64,000 nt of DNA from Symbiodinium kawagutii (GCA_009767595.1 VSDK01028007.1:345572-409571); one strand, 5' to 3'. Numbered from the stretch's first letter, positions 35,699 through 47,910 are shown. The notes: generated by a model not told the origin, from the sequence alone. Made by a program: numbers and translations.

Positions 35699-35905
35699 TC
35701 AACACACAGCAACTTCCAGCATTCTTTTCATGACCTTGCAAATAAAGGCAGCTAAGATCAGGGAAACACGTGATAGCAGGAAGTGATTGATTCCAAACTT
35801 CAATCTACCACTTCCAAAGCAATGCTCCACCACCCATTGGATTCGCAGCATCAAACCCTGGCTTCGGGAAGAACAATGACCACTGGTTAAGATAACGATG
35901 ATCAT
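35699..35905 (-). CDS. open frame with weak transposase-like motif
   Basis: The 68-codon minus-strand frame has RIQWVVEHCFGSGRLKF, which loosely recalls the VER.FG.LK motif near the end of PIF/Harbinger-type DDE transposases. No catalytic residues can be placed, and the frame is too short to be active. It might be a decayed transposon fragment or chance. Confidence 0.2.
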   Translation of the reverse strand: MIIVILTSGHCSSRSQGLMLRIQWVVEHCFGSGRLKFGINHFLLSRVSLILAAFICKVMKRMLEVAVC

Positions 35906-36230
35906 TGAGAATCAACTGCACTAACTAGAGCCCTGGTGAATCATCAATGACTATAGCCACTAACTATAGAATTATCTCATTGATTATCGTTGCTAACCAG
36001 GCTAGTCCTAATGAGTATAGTTATCAACCAATTAGGCACTGGTCGATTGATGAATATTCGCCTATTAATCAGTTGATGATCAACTAGCATAGATCAATTG
36101 ATGATGACTAGTTAGTTGATTACCAGTCGTTGACTGGTCGACTAGCCTGGTTATCAACGATAATCCATGATCATCGATAATCAGTTAATAGTTAGTTGAT
36201 ATCAATAGGGGTTAATAACTGGTCGATTGA

Positions 36231-36344
36231 TGGCAGTGAGTCAAAACCCTGGACCCCTGGTTCCCCCACTATCAACCATTGTTTTCCCTAGTACTGTTGG
36301 TCATTATCCCCCATTATTGACGGTTAATATTGACCCATAGCCTA
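36231..36344. mobile_element. family A inverted-repeat element
   Basis: Starts tggcagtgagtcaaaaccct and ends ggttaatattgacccatag. Located just beyond the last recognised exon of the U1A/U2B'' gene. Confidence 0.7.
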
Positions 36345-36449
36345 ATCATTCATCATCGAAAATCATCTGCCTAGTCACCACGGCTAGTCCCAGGCACCCG
36401 CCGCACCCGCCGCGGCGGGCGGCCGCAGTGCCCCGGCGCCTGTTCGCGC

Positions 36450-39400
36450 CTGCAACTCGTCGGCGTATTCGATGAAGGCCACGTTGCGGCCCTTGATGAG
36501 GCGCGCCTGATGGATACGACCCCAGAAGATGCGACCCGTTGCGATCCAGTGGTGGGGTTAGTCACTATGAACCAGAGTGAACGGTTGAAGTATGGGTTAA
36601 TGGTTAGTTAATGATTAATGATGGTTAAGTATGGGTATAATGGTTTAATGATGCTTAAGAATGGTTGAGAGTGGTTAATGATGCTTAAGAATGGTTTGAT
36701 AATGGTTTTTATAAACGGTTAATGGTTAAACCACAGTTACCATAGTTACTAAGAACTGTTGTTAACCATGGTTAGTAGATTCTTAACCATCAGGGGTTTG
36801 TCACTATGAATGGTTTAAGACCGGTTACTGATGGTTTAGAATTTAGAATGGGTAATGGTTTAATGATGCTTAAGAATGGTTGAGAGTGGTTAATGATGGT
36901 TAATGATTGATAGTGGTTGAGAATGGCTAATGATAAATCAGACTCACAATCAATTGGAAACACTTTATTACTTTTATTAACCATCAAATTATTGTGATGA
37001 TGAGGAAGTTACAGCATCATCGTTAATTATCATTGTCTTCTTCGCCATCAGTACCATCGTTATTGTCAGCATCATCCTTTGTCAGTTCCCACCAGTCTCT
37101 TGGACCGTCCCATCGCCTGGCATCGCCGCCCTCCATGGCCGGCCCCCCATGGCCCCTATCACAGCCCACCTCCTGGAAGCCGGGGTATTGTCTGAAGAGC
37201 ATCGTCAACATGAGCTCGTTGACCTGTCGCGCAGTGGACTCACCGATTTCGGGGGCTCGTTCAAATGGCTTGCTGGTTTGCTGCTTTGCTGGTTTATAGC
37301 TATAGTAAATGGTATAGTAAATTTTAGTATAGGTTTGTGGATGTAACAAATGGATTTCGGTAGGCTATGGGTCAACATTGATCAACCAACGGAAGTTAAT
37401 CACCAACAATATGGGGGAAAACAATTGTTAATGATAGGGAACCAGGGGTAATTACAGGGTTTTGACCAACTGCCAAATGGTAGAGGTTGATAATTTTGTT
37501 GGTCATAATTTTAAAATGATTTTGTGTTAGAATTCTTAATCATCGATTGACTGTTGTTTTCCTATCATTGACAGTTAGAAGTATACAAATCACGGTAATC
37601 TCGTATTCCCTGGGGCTAAAAATGACAATCGCCACACCATCATTTGTTCCGACTGTGAACAAACCCACCTCTCACCTTGCTGTTGCCAGTCCGGGGGTCG
37701 TAGATCGGCAACCATGCGAAAGTGTCAAACTACCTGATATTGCTGGATGTTGCCAGTTGATGCTACCAGTAGTGGGCAAATGGATGATGATAGCAAATGA
37801 TTCCATTGCTGTAGGATGCAATGGAGAATTTCCAGGCAAATCCTTGGAAAACGCAAGCATGGTTCAAAACATATAGCTATGGGTCAAAACCCTGTACCCC
37901 TGGTTCCCCCATCATTAAACATTGTTTGCCCTATTATTGTTGGTGATTAACCTCCCTTCCTTGGTTGATTTATATTGACCCATAGCCATATCATACTAGC
38001 ATTTTGTTCGAAGCCTCCTGGCAGCTCCCGCTTCAATACGGCCCTTCAAAAGGCGGCGGGTATTCTGGGTTGTCTCCTGGCATCAGCCAGTATCTTCATT
38101 GAAGAAAGGATTCCCCAAAGAAAAAAAATCCGGTCAGACTGATCCAAGAGACACAAGACTCTGAACACATGCAGAGTGGTACCCGCTAGTTAGCTAACTT
38201 GTTATAGCTAGGCTAACTACCATTTATGGTAGATATTCTGTACTTAGGTGGCTTATAAACCAACTTGTAACTAGGAGGTACTACTCTGTGGGTGTTTCTC
38301 AAATTGGGGCATCCCTAAAATCACCCACTGATTTTCCAAAACAAACTATGACTGGGGATGATTTGGTGGGCACCCGCATTTTGAGAAACCACCATTTCAA
38401 TTTGGCTATGGGTCAAAACCCTGTACCCTGGTTCCCATCATTATATAACCATTGTTTTCCCTCTTATTGTTGCTTAATATTGATGGTTAATATTGACCCA
38501 CACCCATTTCATTCCACTGTGTGTTCGTGTTTATGATTGACAAATCTGAGGGCTTCCTCACCAAAAGTCGCTCGCCAATGGCCCCAAAATACTGCCAGCT
38601 CCCATACCTTAGCTCTAGCCACTGTCAGCATTGTCAGCCAGCATAGTCATTCATGATCAGCCACCAGCGACACTCTGGCAAACCAACCTGGAAGTGGAAA
38701 ATCCACAAAAATCCACCATTCCTAGTTTGACCTATGAAAACAGGTGATTTTTAGCTTCCAGGTTCGTTTGCCAAAGGGAAATCAACGGGGTCAACGAATG
38801 GCTCAAGGAACGGCTCAACAATTCTGAGACAGCTGGCGGCGGATCAGCAGGGCCTCTGCTGGCAAGTTCTCCACGAACAGCACGTTGGAGGCGTTGCCAT
38901 CTGGATCACCCCTGCGTTGCAAGCGGGTGGTCTTTTTTGCTGAGTAAGAATCCCTACCTTCCACTACCTATAGGTAACCATCTCTGCTAATAGGTTACCT
39001 ACTTTAACTGGAAGGGTAGGGAATGATCAACAACAGCATGGTTAGGTCAATGCCGACCAAACATGCTTACTTCTAAGTGAACATACCAATATAAAGCTAC
39101 CCATGTGGTGGTTTCTCAAAATAGGGAACCCCCCAAGTCATCCTTCCTTAATCATTTATAGAAATAAAGCAGCCATTTTTAGGGTCCCCCATTTTGAGAA
39201 ACACCCATGTGTCCTCAAAATGGTGCTATAGACCATGCTACCCACACAAGCCGCTCACGGTGCCAGGGGCCCCCCACCCAGCAGGATGCGCTGCCATCTT
39301 GGGCCTTGGGAGAGCGATGCGAATTTTTTCGCACTGCGCCTCTGTTGTTTCCCGCAAGGTGGAGGCCATAGTTCAAAGTTGCTTGGTAAGGCACTTAATG

Positions 39401-42400
39401 TTGGATTCTGATTAGTGTGACCCCCCCTAAAGTAATGAAAATAGATGAAACCAACAGGTAGATACTAATCAGAAACCAACATTAACAAACTCTACCCTAC
39501 CTACAAGCTAAGTAAAACTGACTGCGGGGGCCACCTTTCGCTGAAATGATGATCATTGGGTGCTACTAAAGGTGCATTTGTGGATAGAGGTAAGAAATGA
39601 ACTGCTTGACCTAAGATGGTGCAAGCTGCGCAAACGGAAACTTCATCCGTAACATGCACAGTTGCGTGAAATGGGTGTTTCTAAAAATGATAGTCGCCCC
39701 AAAGTGCAAAAGAATCATCTGCAATATTTACGTGGTGGACAGACATCACCATCCAAAACATCTGGGATGTACCACCAAGTCTCCCATAACTATACACGTG
39801 ATCTTCCAATGTATTTCATCATCAACCATCATTAACCATTGTATAACCATCATATTGGTAACCATATTGATGATTAATCATCATATTTTAAACATTGAAG
39901 AACTTACCATCATCAACCATCATCAACCATCACCAACCAACACCAACCAACCATTAGCAACCATTATTACTTTCCCTGATGGTTCCCCTGAATGTCCAAC
40001 AGTGGAATTTGTTGGCATAGCTATGGGTCATCGGGGTGCCCTCAAGGTCAACTACTATGTTTCGCATGGCAGGGGCATCAATGACACGAGATCGATATGG
40101 AGCTCCAATATACTTCCAAGAGTTCCGCAAGTTTTTTTTGACCCATTTTCGTCAACAACAATATAATCATCAACAAGTTATAAGGAGTATAGCTACAGAG
40201 TGGTAACCCCCCAGTTAGTTAACTTAGGTTGATGATACCCGAACATCTGTGAACTGAACTGGCCAACGAGTTATATCAATATAAACATGGCCATCAACCA
40301 CTGATATCAACAGCAAAAACTAATTCACAATGCTTCACTGAATGGTGCTTTCAACCCCAATGAACATATGCTCGTGAACCAACCAATCAGTTGTTAAAAC
40401 AAAGGAAAATAGAACATATCCATCAAACCACCAGCCAGTAGTTGCTCAACCATTCTTGTTGGATATTAGCCCCTATCATTAACCATCATCAACCATCATC
40501 AACCACTATTCACCAATCATTCTCAATCATCACAAACCACTTTGAACCATTATCAACCCTTAAGGGTTTTTAACCATCATGAACCACCAGAAATGCTTAT
40601 CAACCCTTATCAACCATTCTTAGTTCATCATTTAACTCACATTAGCCATCATTAGCCACATTAATCCCTATGATTAATGACTATTAACCATCATTAGCCA
40701 TCATGAACCACCAGAACTGCTTCACCAAGCATGACAGGTTCCGTTCTCCCATGGTTGGCACAGGGCTCCAGGCGCAGCCGAGCCCTTCGGCGGCACCAGA
40801 GCTGGCGTGGTCTTCGGCCTGGCTGAGGTCCCCGTGGAAACGTACAGGGCGGGTGCCGGCGAGTTATTAATGGTTAGTAATGGTTATAGGTATAACCTAT
40901 AGGTCATAATGGTTATAACCATTGATGGTTATTAATGGTTATTAACATATTAGGTATAACCTAAAGTTAATGGTTATTAACATATTAATGGTTATTAATG
41001 GTTATTAATGGTTATTAATTATCAATGGCATATTAGGTATAACCTATAGTTATAATGGTATTGTTATAACAATATAGTTATAATGGTATAACCCCTATGA
41101 ACAATAACCATGATAGTTATAACCTCTTACAGGTATTGTTCATAGTGGGTATTAGTGGTTGATAATGGTTAATATTGGCTAATAGTGGTTTATGATGGTT
41201 AATGATGGTTAAGAATATTCCAAACCTGGATAGTGGTTTAGAATAATAAGTCTGATAGTGGTTTACAATGGCTAATAATGGTTGTGATTATGTATATATA
41301 TATATATTTAGTTTATAGTGGTTTTGGAATGGTTAATGGTAGGGGACACCAACTAACAATAATGGTGAAGCAACTGCTATATGAGGGTTTCTGAAAGTCA
41401 TTAGGAACCTCCAAGTTATAGTTGGTTATGACTATAAATGGTTGATAAAGGATGACTTAGGGGGTCCCCTATTTGAGAAACCACCATATATTCATATCTA
41501 GCACTAATGGTAGTTACCCTAGTGAACTCCCTATAAGCGAACTAACGTTTAGGGGTACCACTCTGTTTGCCTCAGGGATCCAACTGGTTCCTCCACTTGT
41601 TGGGATTGATTGGCGATCCGGAAGGTGCAAATCTACGATCCGTCTTGCCACATCCAACTGAGTTCATCTGCCCCACTTCTTGTGCGATACTGATCATCTC
41701 TATATGATCTGAGACGATATCCGTAACAAAAATGGTGGATTTTCCATTGCCATGTGGCTGTGGGTCACTTCACCCTGTACCCCTGGTTCCCCAACCAGCT
41801 TGTTTTCCCATTACTATTGTTGGTTGTTGTCCCCCCATTAGTTGTTTAAAGCCTTGACCCAGCTCGCCATGGGATCTTTTCCCAGAGGGTAACCACGCTG
41901 TTGCACCACGTTGCCGGCCGCGTTGCCGGCCTCTTGGCTTCTTCCTTCTGCGCCTCCAGCTTCGCTCGAGGCTTCCAGGTTCCATCCTGGCAACATGAAA
42001 AACCCAAAAGGGTGCTGAAATTCCTAAGGGACACTATGTGGGGTTGGTGGTTTGAACCAATATAAAAAATATGGTTGATTTATGGTCAATAAGATAGTGA
42101 AACATTAGCTGGTTGGACACTATCATAAACTATCGACTACCTACCACTGTCTATTAAAGGTGACCATTAGCCATGTTTAGTTAACCATAGCTAACCAATG
42201 TTTACTGCTTGGTGGTTGAACCACCCCTTTGAAAAATATTCGTCAACCAACCATTTGTTAATAAATACAGGGAAAAAATGTTTGAAACCACCAACCAGCT
42301 ATCATACACTATCGACTACCTAGCACTATCTTAGATTTGTGCTATTTTTACACTATCAAAAGGATCTGAGTGAATGATCTTACACCATATTCACCACTAT

Positions 42401-45400
42401 CATACACTATCTTAGTTTTTGTTTACAAGCAATGGTGAAAGATTCATTTTACGTGACACTGTCATGCACTATCGATCACCATCTTGGATTTTCTTACTGC
42501 AAATGTATACACTATCTTCGTTATTTTTAAACGTGACATTATCTTGATACAGAAGCCATGTTAGCCACCCCAGTGCGGCATCCGCCGTATCGGTGGCAGC
42601 CCGTGAACTGTGAGTTTTCAACGGCTGGATCTACAAATTCATGCTGGTCGCCGATAGCTGTTTACCAGGTGGTCCCAAGAACTTGTCCCAGTCGTATTCT
42701 CCACGAACCGTTGGTGCACCATTATGCACCATTGACCAAAAAACATTCAACAGTAGCCATGATGACAGGCTACTTAGCTGGTGGGATCGAATGAAAATCA
42801 ACCATGATTCGACCATGTTAGATTATCAATCTTGATGTTTGATTTTCAATGACAATTCTGGCCCATCGTTAGGCGTCCATGAACCACTAATGCACACATG
42901 GTTGGCGACCAGCCTTGATTAATGCTTGGTTTGCCACGCAATGGCCACTACGAATCAACCATACACCAATCATCAACAACCCCTACGACCCAAGGTCAGA
43001 CTCCTCGTGCGCGACCACGTCTGACTTGGTCCTTCGCACAAGCCCTGCTGGTTAGTGTTGGTTAGCGCTGGTTAGTCTTGGTGATTGTTGGTTGATGCTG
43101 GTTACTGTTGGTTGATGCTGATGACTGTTGGTTTGTGAATGTTCAGTATCAAACATGATTTATCACAAAGCAAGTCGAGTTGCTTGAACCAAAGAGTGTG
43201 CAACAGTGTGCATCTGTTCTATCGTCAAAACAGCGTATCTGTGAATCTTGCCGGCCCCCAGAATTGAATGCCTTTGCCGTTGAAATCGGCCCAATCGGGA
43301 AACTGCAGTTGCCATTTCCAGAGCCGAGTCAGTCGTGGGGAAACAGTTCCCATGACCGTGCTGCAGCTCCTGCAGTAGTTGATCTTCATGGGTTTGTCAA
43401 GGAACACGAAGCCATTCAGCGCTCGAAGTCTAGGCGGGGCGCCCCGGTCTCCAACCATGGTCACCAGCACACCCCCCAAGCACGGTGCTTCAATCAGAGA
43501 GTTACAGGGGGGTCAAGCCACCATCCAACAGCCAGGGGTAGCCATCCCAACGGGGTAGGTCATCTGAGAGATCTGAACGCTGGCAGCTCACTATGGATGA
43601 CCCGACCACAGCTGGTTTGTCACCACTGTGAACACAGCATCCCCCGTGTCAAGCTCATTGTCAAAGAATTCATGCGCTCCAAAACTTCCTGCATAGCTTG
43701 AGTCGCAAGACATCTTGGAACCAGTAACCAGTTGTCAACCAAGTGGTTCCTAAACCTTAACTCGACTTGAAACTTCAATCCACTACAAGAATCACCCAGC
43801 ACAATACCCCCAACTTGCAGCAGCTTCAGCTGCATATCAAAGGACCGCCAACCTGCGGGCTGGTTCTGAGGACCCCGTGCGCATTCGTCGCGCAGGAAAT
43901 ATCCCTAAAGACCACAAAGGCCTTGTTGCTAGGCAGGGGTGCGACACGGTTGCGGTCAAAGCCAATGGGTTGCTGGCGAAGTCAAGGGGTGGGTCTGACA
44001 TCAGTTGTATCTGCTACAGTTGAGATGATGAGATGGAGTTTACTTTCACTTGAATGTGGCATAATGTGGCTATAGCTACATTTGATAAGTGCTGTGGAAC
44101 CACCTCATTGGGGTGTCTGCATGGATTTCTGACAAAGCTCAATCTCTGACCCGTCAGCATCCCGGTATGCTAGCATCAGTGCTTCGGGCAACTGACACAT
44201 CCCATTTGACCTGTGCTTTCCCAGCACGATTCTTCGGTGGCAATTGGGGATAGCCTCCAACAAGTGGCCACAACCTTCGAAATTCGCTGAGAGCTGGCCT
44301 GGCCCTTCTTATACAGACTTCCCGCAGCAACGATATCAATGACCTGAGCGCCGCTCAAAGGTAACGGGCGACCTGTGATATGGTTGGACCATTGATGATT
44401 GATTTAGATTCTAGCACAGTCATCACTGATCCAGGATGATGGTCAACGATCCACGTGAAGATTATCGATCATCATAGTGTGTGTGAAGTCAACGATCAAT
44501 TCAATTCACCTATGATGATCAATGCACCTTCTATGATTCACAAAATCTGTGCCTTTGGCTGTATGGTTCACATTTCCAATGCATCTGGACTTGTCCATCG
44601 GTGCACCCAAGGACGAAGTGCGAGGAGGTGAGCCTCCCATATCAACCCATTTATGGCTGCTAGATCCCATCAGGTCCCCTGGAACTAGCTATAGATCACA
44701 GTTTTCAAGAAAACCACCAGCTGTGGGGGGTATGTGCAGGCGGGTCAGTTCCCTCGTAGATATATAATCATAGCAAAGGGCTGTTTCTCAAAACTAGGGG
44801 TACCCCTAAATCATCCATTCTTAACCATTTACGGCCATAAACCAAGCATTTTTGGGTACACCTATAGCTTGAGAAACCACCAACCAGCCAATGTTTGTGA
44901 CCCCAAACCTGCCCTTGGTTTCCTATACGGCCAGCCCTAGGCTTAGCTGCGCAGCGCAGCGTTTTGCACCTCGCCATAGCTGGAGAAGAGCTCCAGGAGG
45001 CAATTCTTCAGCTCTGGAACTTTGATCTTGTCGTTCAAGTTGTTCACCTGGCGGGTAAATAAACAGCCGTCTCTTTTGTTGTGGTGAACCCTGCGGATGG
45101 AGGGTGCAAAGCGATTTTGGAAAACTTTGCGGTGAACCCTGCGGATGGTGGGTGCAAAGCGATTTTGGAAAATGTGGGGAAACTGTGGGAAAATCATGGG
45201 AATTCCAAAAGTAACGTCAATGAAGATGCTGAATCTACTTACTTTGACCATCATGAACCATGAGCCAAAGCCATCATTGACCATCAACATCCATCAACCA
45301 TTTGCCATTCTCTACCAAGATTCTCAACCATCATTCCCTCAGGATCATTCACCAGGTGGAAAAGCACTTCAAGCAGCAGCACAGCCGTTGCTTCGGCTGC

Positions 45401-46162
45401 TCCAAAATGGCGCGGGATGACATAGAGCGTCTGGTTTGGCGGTATGTCACCTGGCAGGGCGAAGACACACCATGAAGAGACCATGGTGGGTTAGAAGCAT
45501 ATGTAACCAGTCCCTTGGGTGACAAGGTGCTTCCGTTTGGCGGTTCAACCAGAGTTCCTAGAGGGGGCTGAACCTGCCACACGTGGGTATTCTGGCTCAT
45601 GGATGTTCATGGTATGTATATCCATATGAGCAAAGCCGCCATATTTGATGGTAAGCCACCAGCTACCCATGGGTAAACTGATGGTGGATTATTTGCAGGT
45701 GGATCTAACGATTATAAATGATGATTGTACAACCACAAGTTTGAAACAATCAAATGATACTACAACCACTTCCATCAGCTTTGTTACGCTACACCTACTC
45801 TCAGACTGCATTATATGCATTAACCAACTATTTACAGCTGCATTTTCCAGAAGAGCCCTGCTGGATATTAGCGATTATTTCCACCACCCAAAGATGAGAT
45901 CGAATCTTAGTCGATGTCGTAAATTGAGTGAATTCGCGGGTTAAATCCATAAATCAAAGTCTAAGAACATTATGGGTTGAACAGTGCTCAACGCAATAAT
46001 CCATAACCAACCATAGCCAACCATAGCCAACCATAACCAACCATAATCAACCATAATCAACCATGACCAGGCGTCACCAACCCTATCCACACCACTCCAC
46101 AACCACTGAAACGGTGCCGAGCGACCATAGCTGAGGCCACCTTTGCCCCCCGGTCGGTTCAT
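36450..46162 (-). CDS. SNRPA/SNRPB2-like: U1A/U2B''-type spliceosomal protein with two RRMs, split gene
   Basis: The family binds U1 or U2 snRNA hairpins through RRM1. Exons: 46126-46162 (start MNRPGGKGGLSY), 45422-45450, 44970-45047, 44299-44343, 43881-43921, 43370-43429, 43007-43031, 41894-41986, then an unresolved linker, 38854-38939, 37170-37223 and 36450-36506. RRM1 reads DIPPNQTLY, VNNLNDKIKVPELK, VIDIVAAGSLYKKGQ, AFVVFRDISCATNA, LRALNGFVFLDKPMKINY, TKSDVVAH, then the linker start DGTWKPRAKLEAQKEE. RRM2 reads NVLFVENLPAE, VNELMLTMLFRQYPGFQE, ARLIKGRNVAFIEYADELQ. Phases agree at all RRM junctions. Donors: GT five times, GC after 44299, 43881, 38854 and probably 36450, GA after 43370 and 43007. 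The C-terminal end below 36450 was not found. U1A and U2B'' cannot be told apart here. Confidence 0.88.
37362..37991. mobile_element. two family A inverted-repeat elements
   Basis: Copies at 37362-37478 (aggctatgggtcaacattga ... gttttgaccaactgcc) and 37871-37991 (atatagctatgggtcaaaac ... tattgacccatagccatat), in opposite orientations inside one intron of the U1A/U2B'' gene. The open frame between them (37547-37876, 109 codons) has mixed composition and no recognised motif. Confidence 0.7.
38171..38509. mobile_element. three inverted-repeat elements in tandem (C, B, A)
   Basis: Family C at 38171-38289 (gcagagtggtacccgctagt ... ggtactactctgt), family B at 38290-38394 (gggtgtttctcaaattgggg ... 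ttgagaaaccaccat) and family A at 38401-38509 (tttggctatgggtcaaaacc ... tattgacccacacccat) lie directly end to end in a U1A/U2B'' intron. Confidence 0.8.
39103..39209. mobile_element. family B inverted-repeat element
   Basis: Starts atgtggtggtttctcaaaat and ends attttgagaaacacccatgt with gggaacccccc / gggtccccc inner arms. In the linker-region intron of the U1A/U2B'' gene. Confidence 0.75.
39258..39374 (-). CDS. possible U1A/U2B'' linker exon
   Basis: The minus-strand frame reads TTEAQCEKIRIALPRPKMAA and then HPAGWGAPGT before a strong donor cacc|gtgagc. Its position between the RRM1 and RRM2 exons and its Pro/Ala/Gly-rich end suit the variable linker, but the phase to 38854-38939 was not settled. 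The plus strand is open too. Confidence 0.35.
40738..40862 (-). CDS. possible U1A/U2B'' linker exon
   Basis: A GC-rich island whose minus strand reads ARPKTTPALVPPKGSAAPGA, typical of a Pro/Ala-rich inter-RRM linker, with acceptor cctcag|cc and donor gccct|gtgcca. A plus-strand frame with good sites (acceptor gacag|g, donor ggcga|gttatt) also exists. The minus reading is preferred because the island lies inside this minus-strand gene. Confidence 0.35.
40863..41400. repeat. (ggttattaat)-type short-repeat tract
   Basis: Dense, drifting repeats of atggttattaatggtta and ggtataacctata with partial palindromes, plus a (TA)n run near 41293. Non-coding. Confidence 0.8.
42561..42769 (-). CDS. open islands inside a U1A/U2B'' intron, status unclear
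   Basis: On the minus strand 42666-42769 (..TVRGEYDWDKFLGPP, donor acctg|gtaaac) joins in phase to 42561-42607 (HGLPPIRRMPHWGG then TAA, acceptor ctcacag|tt). They sit between the U1A/U2B'' exons at 43007-43031 and 41894-41986, which themselves join in phase, so they cannot be part of that protein. Either a nested gene, an alternative end or a false reading. Confidence 0.25.
44781..44882. mobile_element. family B inverted-repeat element
   Basis: Starts ctgtttctcaaaactagggg and ends atagcttgagaaaccaccaa, inside the intron between U1A/U2B'' exons 44970-45047 and 44299-44343. Confidence 0.75.
45083..45178. repeat. 48-bp direct duplication
   Basis: Two near-identical 48-base copies (ggtgaaccctgcggatggag ... 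ggaaaactttgc and its neighbour from 45131). They lie in an intron of the U1A/U2B'' gene, immediately upstream (in gene sense) of exon 44970-45047. Confidence 0.9.
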
Positions 46163-46169
46163 GGCTACC

Positions 46170-47360
46170 ACCCGCTAACGCCCGGGCGATCAGCAACAAC
46201 TGCGGAGGTTGGTGCCAAGGTGAAGCCAGATTGGACGGTACCCGCCCAAGATTGATGATGGCTAAGGTTAAGGATGGTTGATGATGGTGGTTAACGATGG
46301 CTTAACGATGGCTTGATGATGGCTAATGATGGTTGATGATGGAAATGATGGTTAATGATGGTTAATGATGATTGTTAGTAAGCTGGTCAATATGCCGGTC
46401 GAAAGTGGTTACTAGAGAATACTGGTGATGATCAGCCATGATGATTAATGATACTTACTCTCCTGCTGCCTATCACACGTCCCGGAAAAAAATATTAGCA
46501 ACAAAGTTTCTATGTTAAATATTGGACCGTATGTTGTGATATCACTCTCCCAACCTCCACGTTAATTGCAAAAACAATCAAAAAACAGTCACGACTTACT
46601 CTTTCTTCACTTTTTTTGGCATGGTTACTTCCCCGGGGAATTGGTAGCGACTTCCAAGCACCAGTTCTTAAGAAATCAAACATGGAAGCTACAAGGCAAC
46701 CTTAACTTCCAGAAAGCCACAAGCTGTGCAGAATCCATGTTTACCAATACGTGTTCAGGGCGTGCCTATGGAGAATCAATTCCATGGACAATGGCTTGCC
46801 TAATTCGGGGTTACTTAATTCGGCTGCCCAGCTCCCAGGTTTGTTTTTGTGTTCAGTTTGACCCAGATGCGGTTGACCGAACATCAAGTTGACATTGGGT
46901 TTTCAGGGGGCACACAAACATGGAAGTTACACAGCAACCTGAACTTTAAGAAGACAGGGTTCCATGCAGCGTCCATGTTAAACCATCAATCATCGTTTTT
47001 TGTCATGTTGCAAACTTGTGGGGATGAATTTCCCTATTTCTGGAAAAGTGAATGCGGCTTGGACATCTTCCAGGTATATGGTTATTTGGTTCCCAAGCGT
47101 TTTACCTTGCGAAATCAAATTTCCTAGGAAAGTTGATAGAGAGGATGTTCATGTTTGTTTTGGGCATTTTGGTTTTCAGTACTCATGTTAGGGTGCACGG
47201 GTGTAATGATTTTGAATGATACTTCAATGGTAGCTTGATGATGATCAATGGTTGGTCTCTCATGGTCAATTGTTGCTCAGTGATAGGTCAACGTTGTGGA
47301 AGAGTTTGGATGCAGATTAGCAAAAACTGCCCACCTTCATGTGATGAAGTGCTATGGTGT
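46170..47360. other. upstream region of U1A/U2B'' gene, no exon confirmed
   Basis: Holds gatggttgatgatgg repeats (46250-46400) and a diverged duplication of about 70 bases at 46679-46745 and 46919-46985 (both start catggaagytacamrgcaac). Plus-strand open frames of 92 to 108 codons run through the duplicated segments and are not supported as genes. No TATA-like or spliced-leader signal was found. Confidence 0.5.
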
Positions 47361-47367
47361 AGCTTAC

Positions 47368-47476
47368 CAGTGCTTGTTGGACCAGCCAGAAAAAACACCA
47401 CCCTGCGCCGAAGGTACAAGAATGACTTGGCTACACACATACCATTGACGAAGGCATCTTGAAGTTTTCCATGATT
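47368..47476 (-). CDS. candidate internal exon, unknown protein
   Basis: A 109-base minus-strand exon between acceptor tcgcag|a and a consensus donor actg|gtaagc, reading NHGKLQDAFVNGMCVAKSFL and then YLRRRVVFFLAGPTST. The hydrophobic stretch followed by GPTST hints at a beta-strand/P-loop start, but the donor cuts the motif and no family is named. Confidence 0.4.
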
Positions 47477-47910
47477 CTGCGAACCCAATGTCTAAAGCCA
47501 TGGTGCACCGCCAAGTGACTGCCAGGTTAGTAGTAATGGGTCTGAACTTGGCTGGTTGGTAGGTACCACCATAGACATGTACAAACCAGTAGTTGTTTGA
47601 CCATTTTAGTTGACCATTATACCCTATGATTCATTATAAATCATTATTGTTAATCATTATAGTGATCACTGATGGATAAACTAAATTCAATAGTCTTTAC
47701 GAGTAAATGGTTGTAAGCTTGGCTTGGAGTCAATAGGTATCACCACAGACATGGACAAACCAAACTTGATACCATTTGTGATTGGATGGTTCGTAGGTAC
47801 CACCATGGCGATGGACCTTAGTTATGCGTACGACGGTTCTTCACCCCTATTATTAATTACTATATTCCCTACAAAAAATGCCAATCAAACCTTCAATCAG
47901 CAATGCTTAC

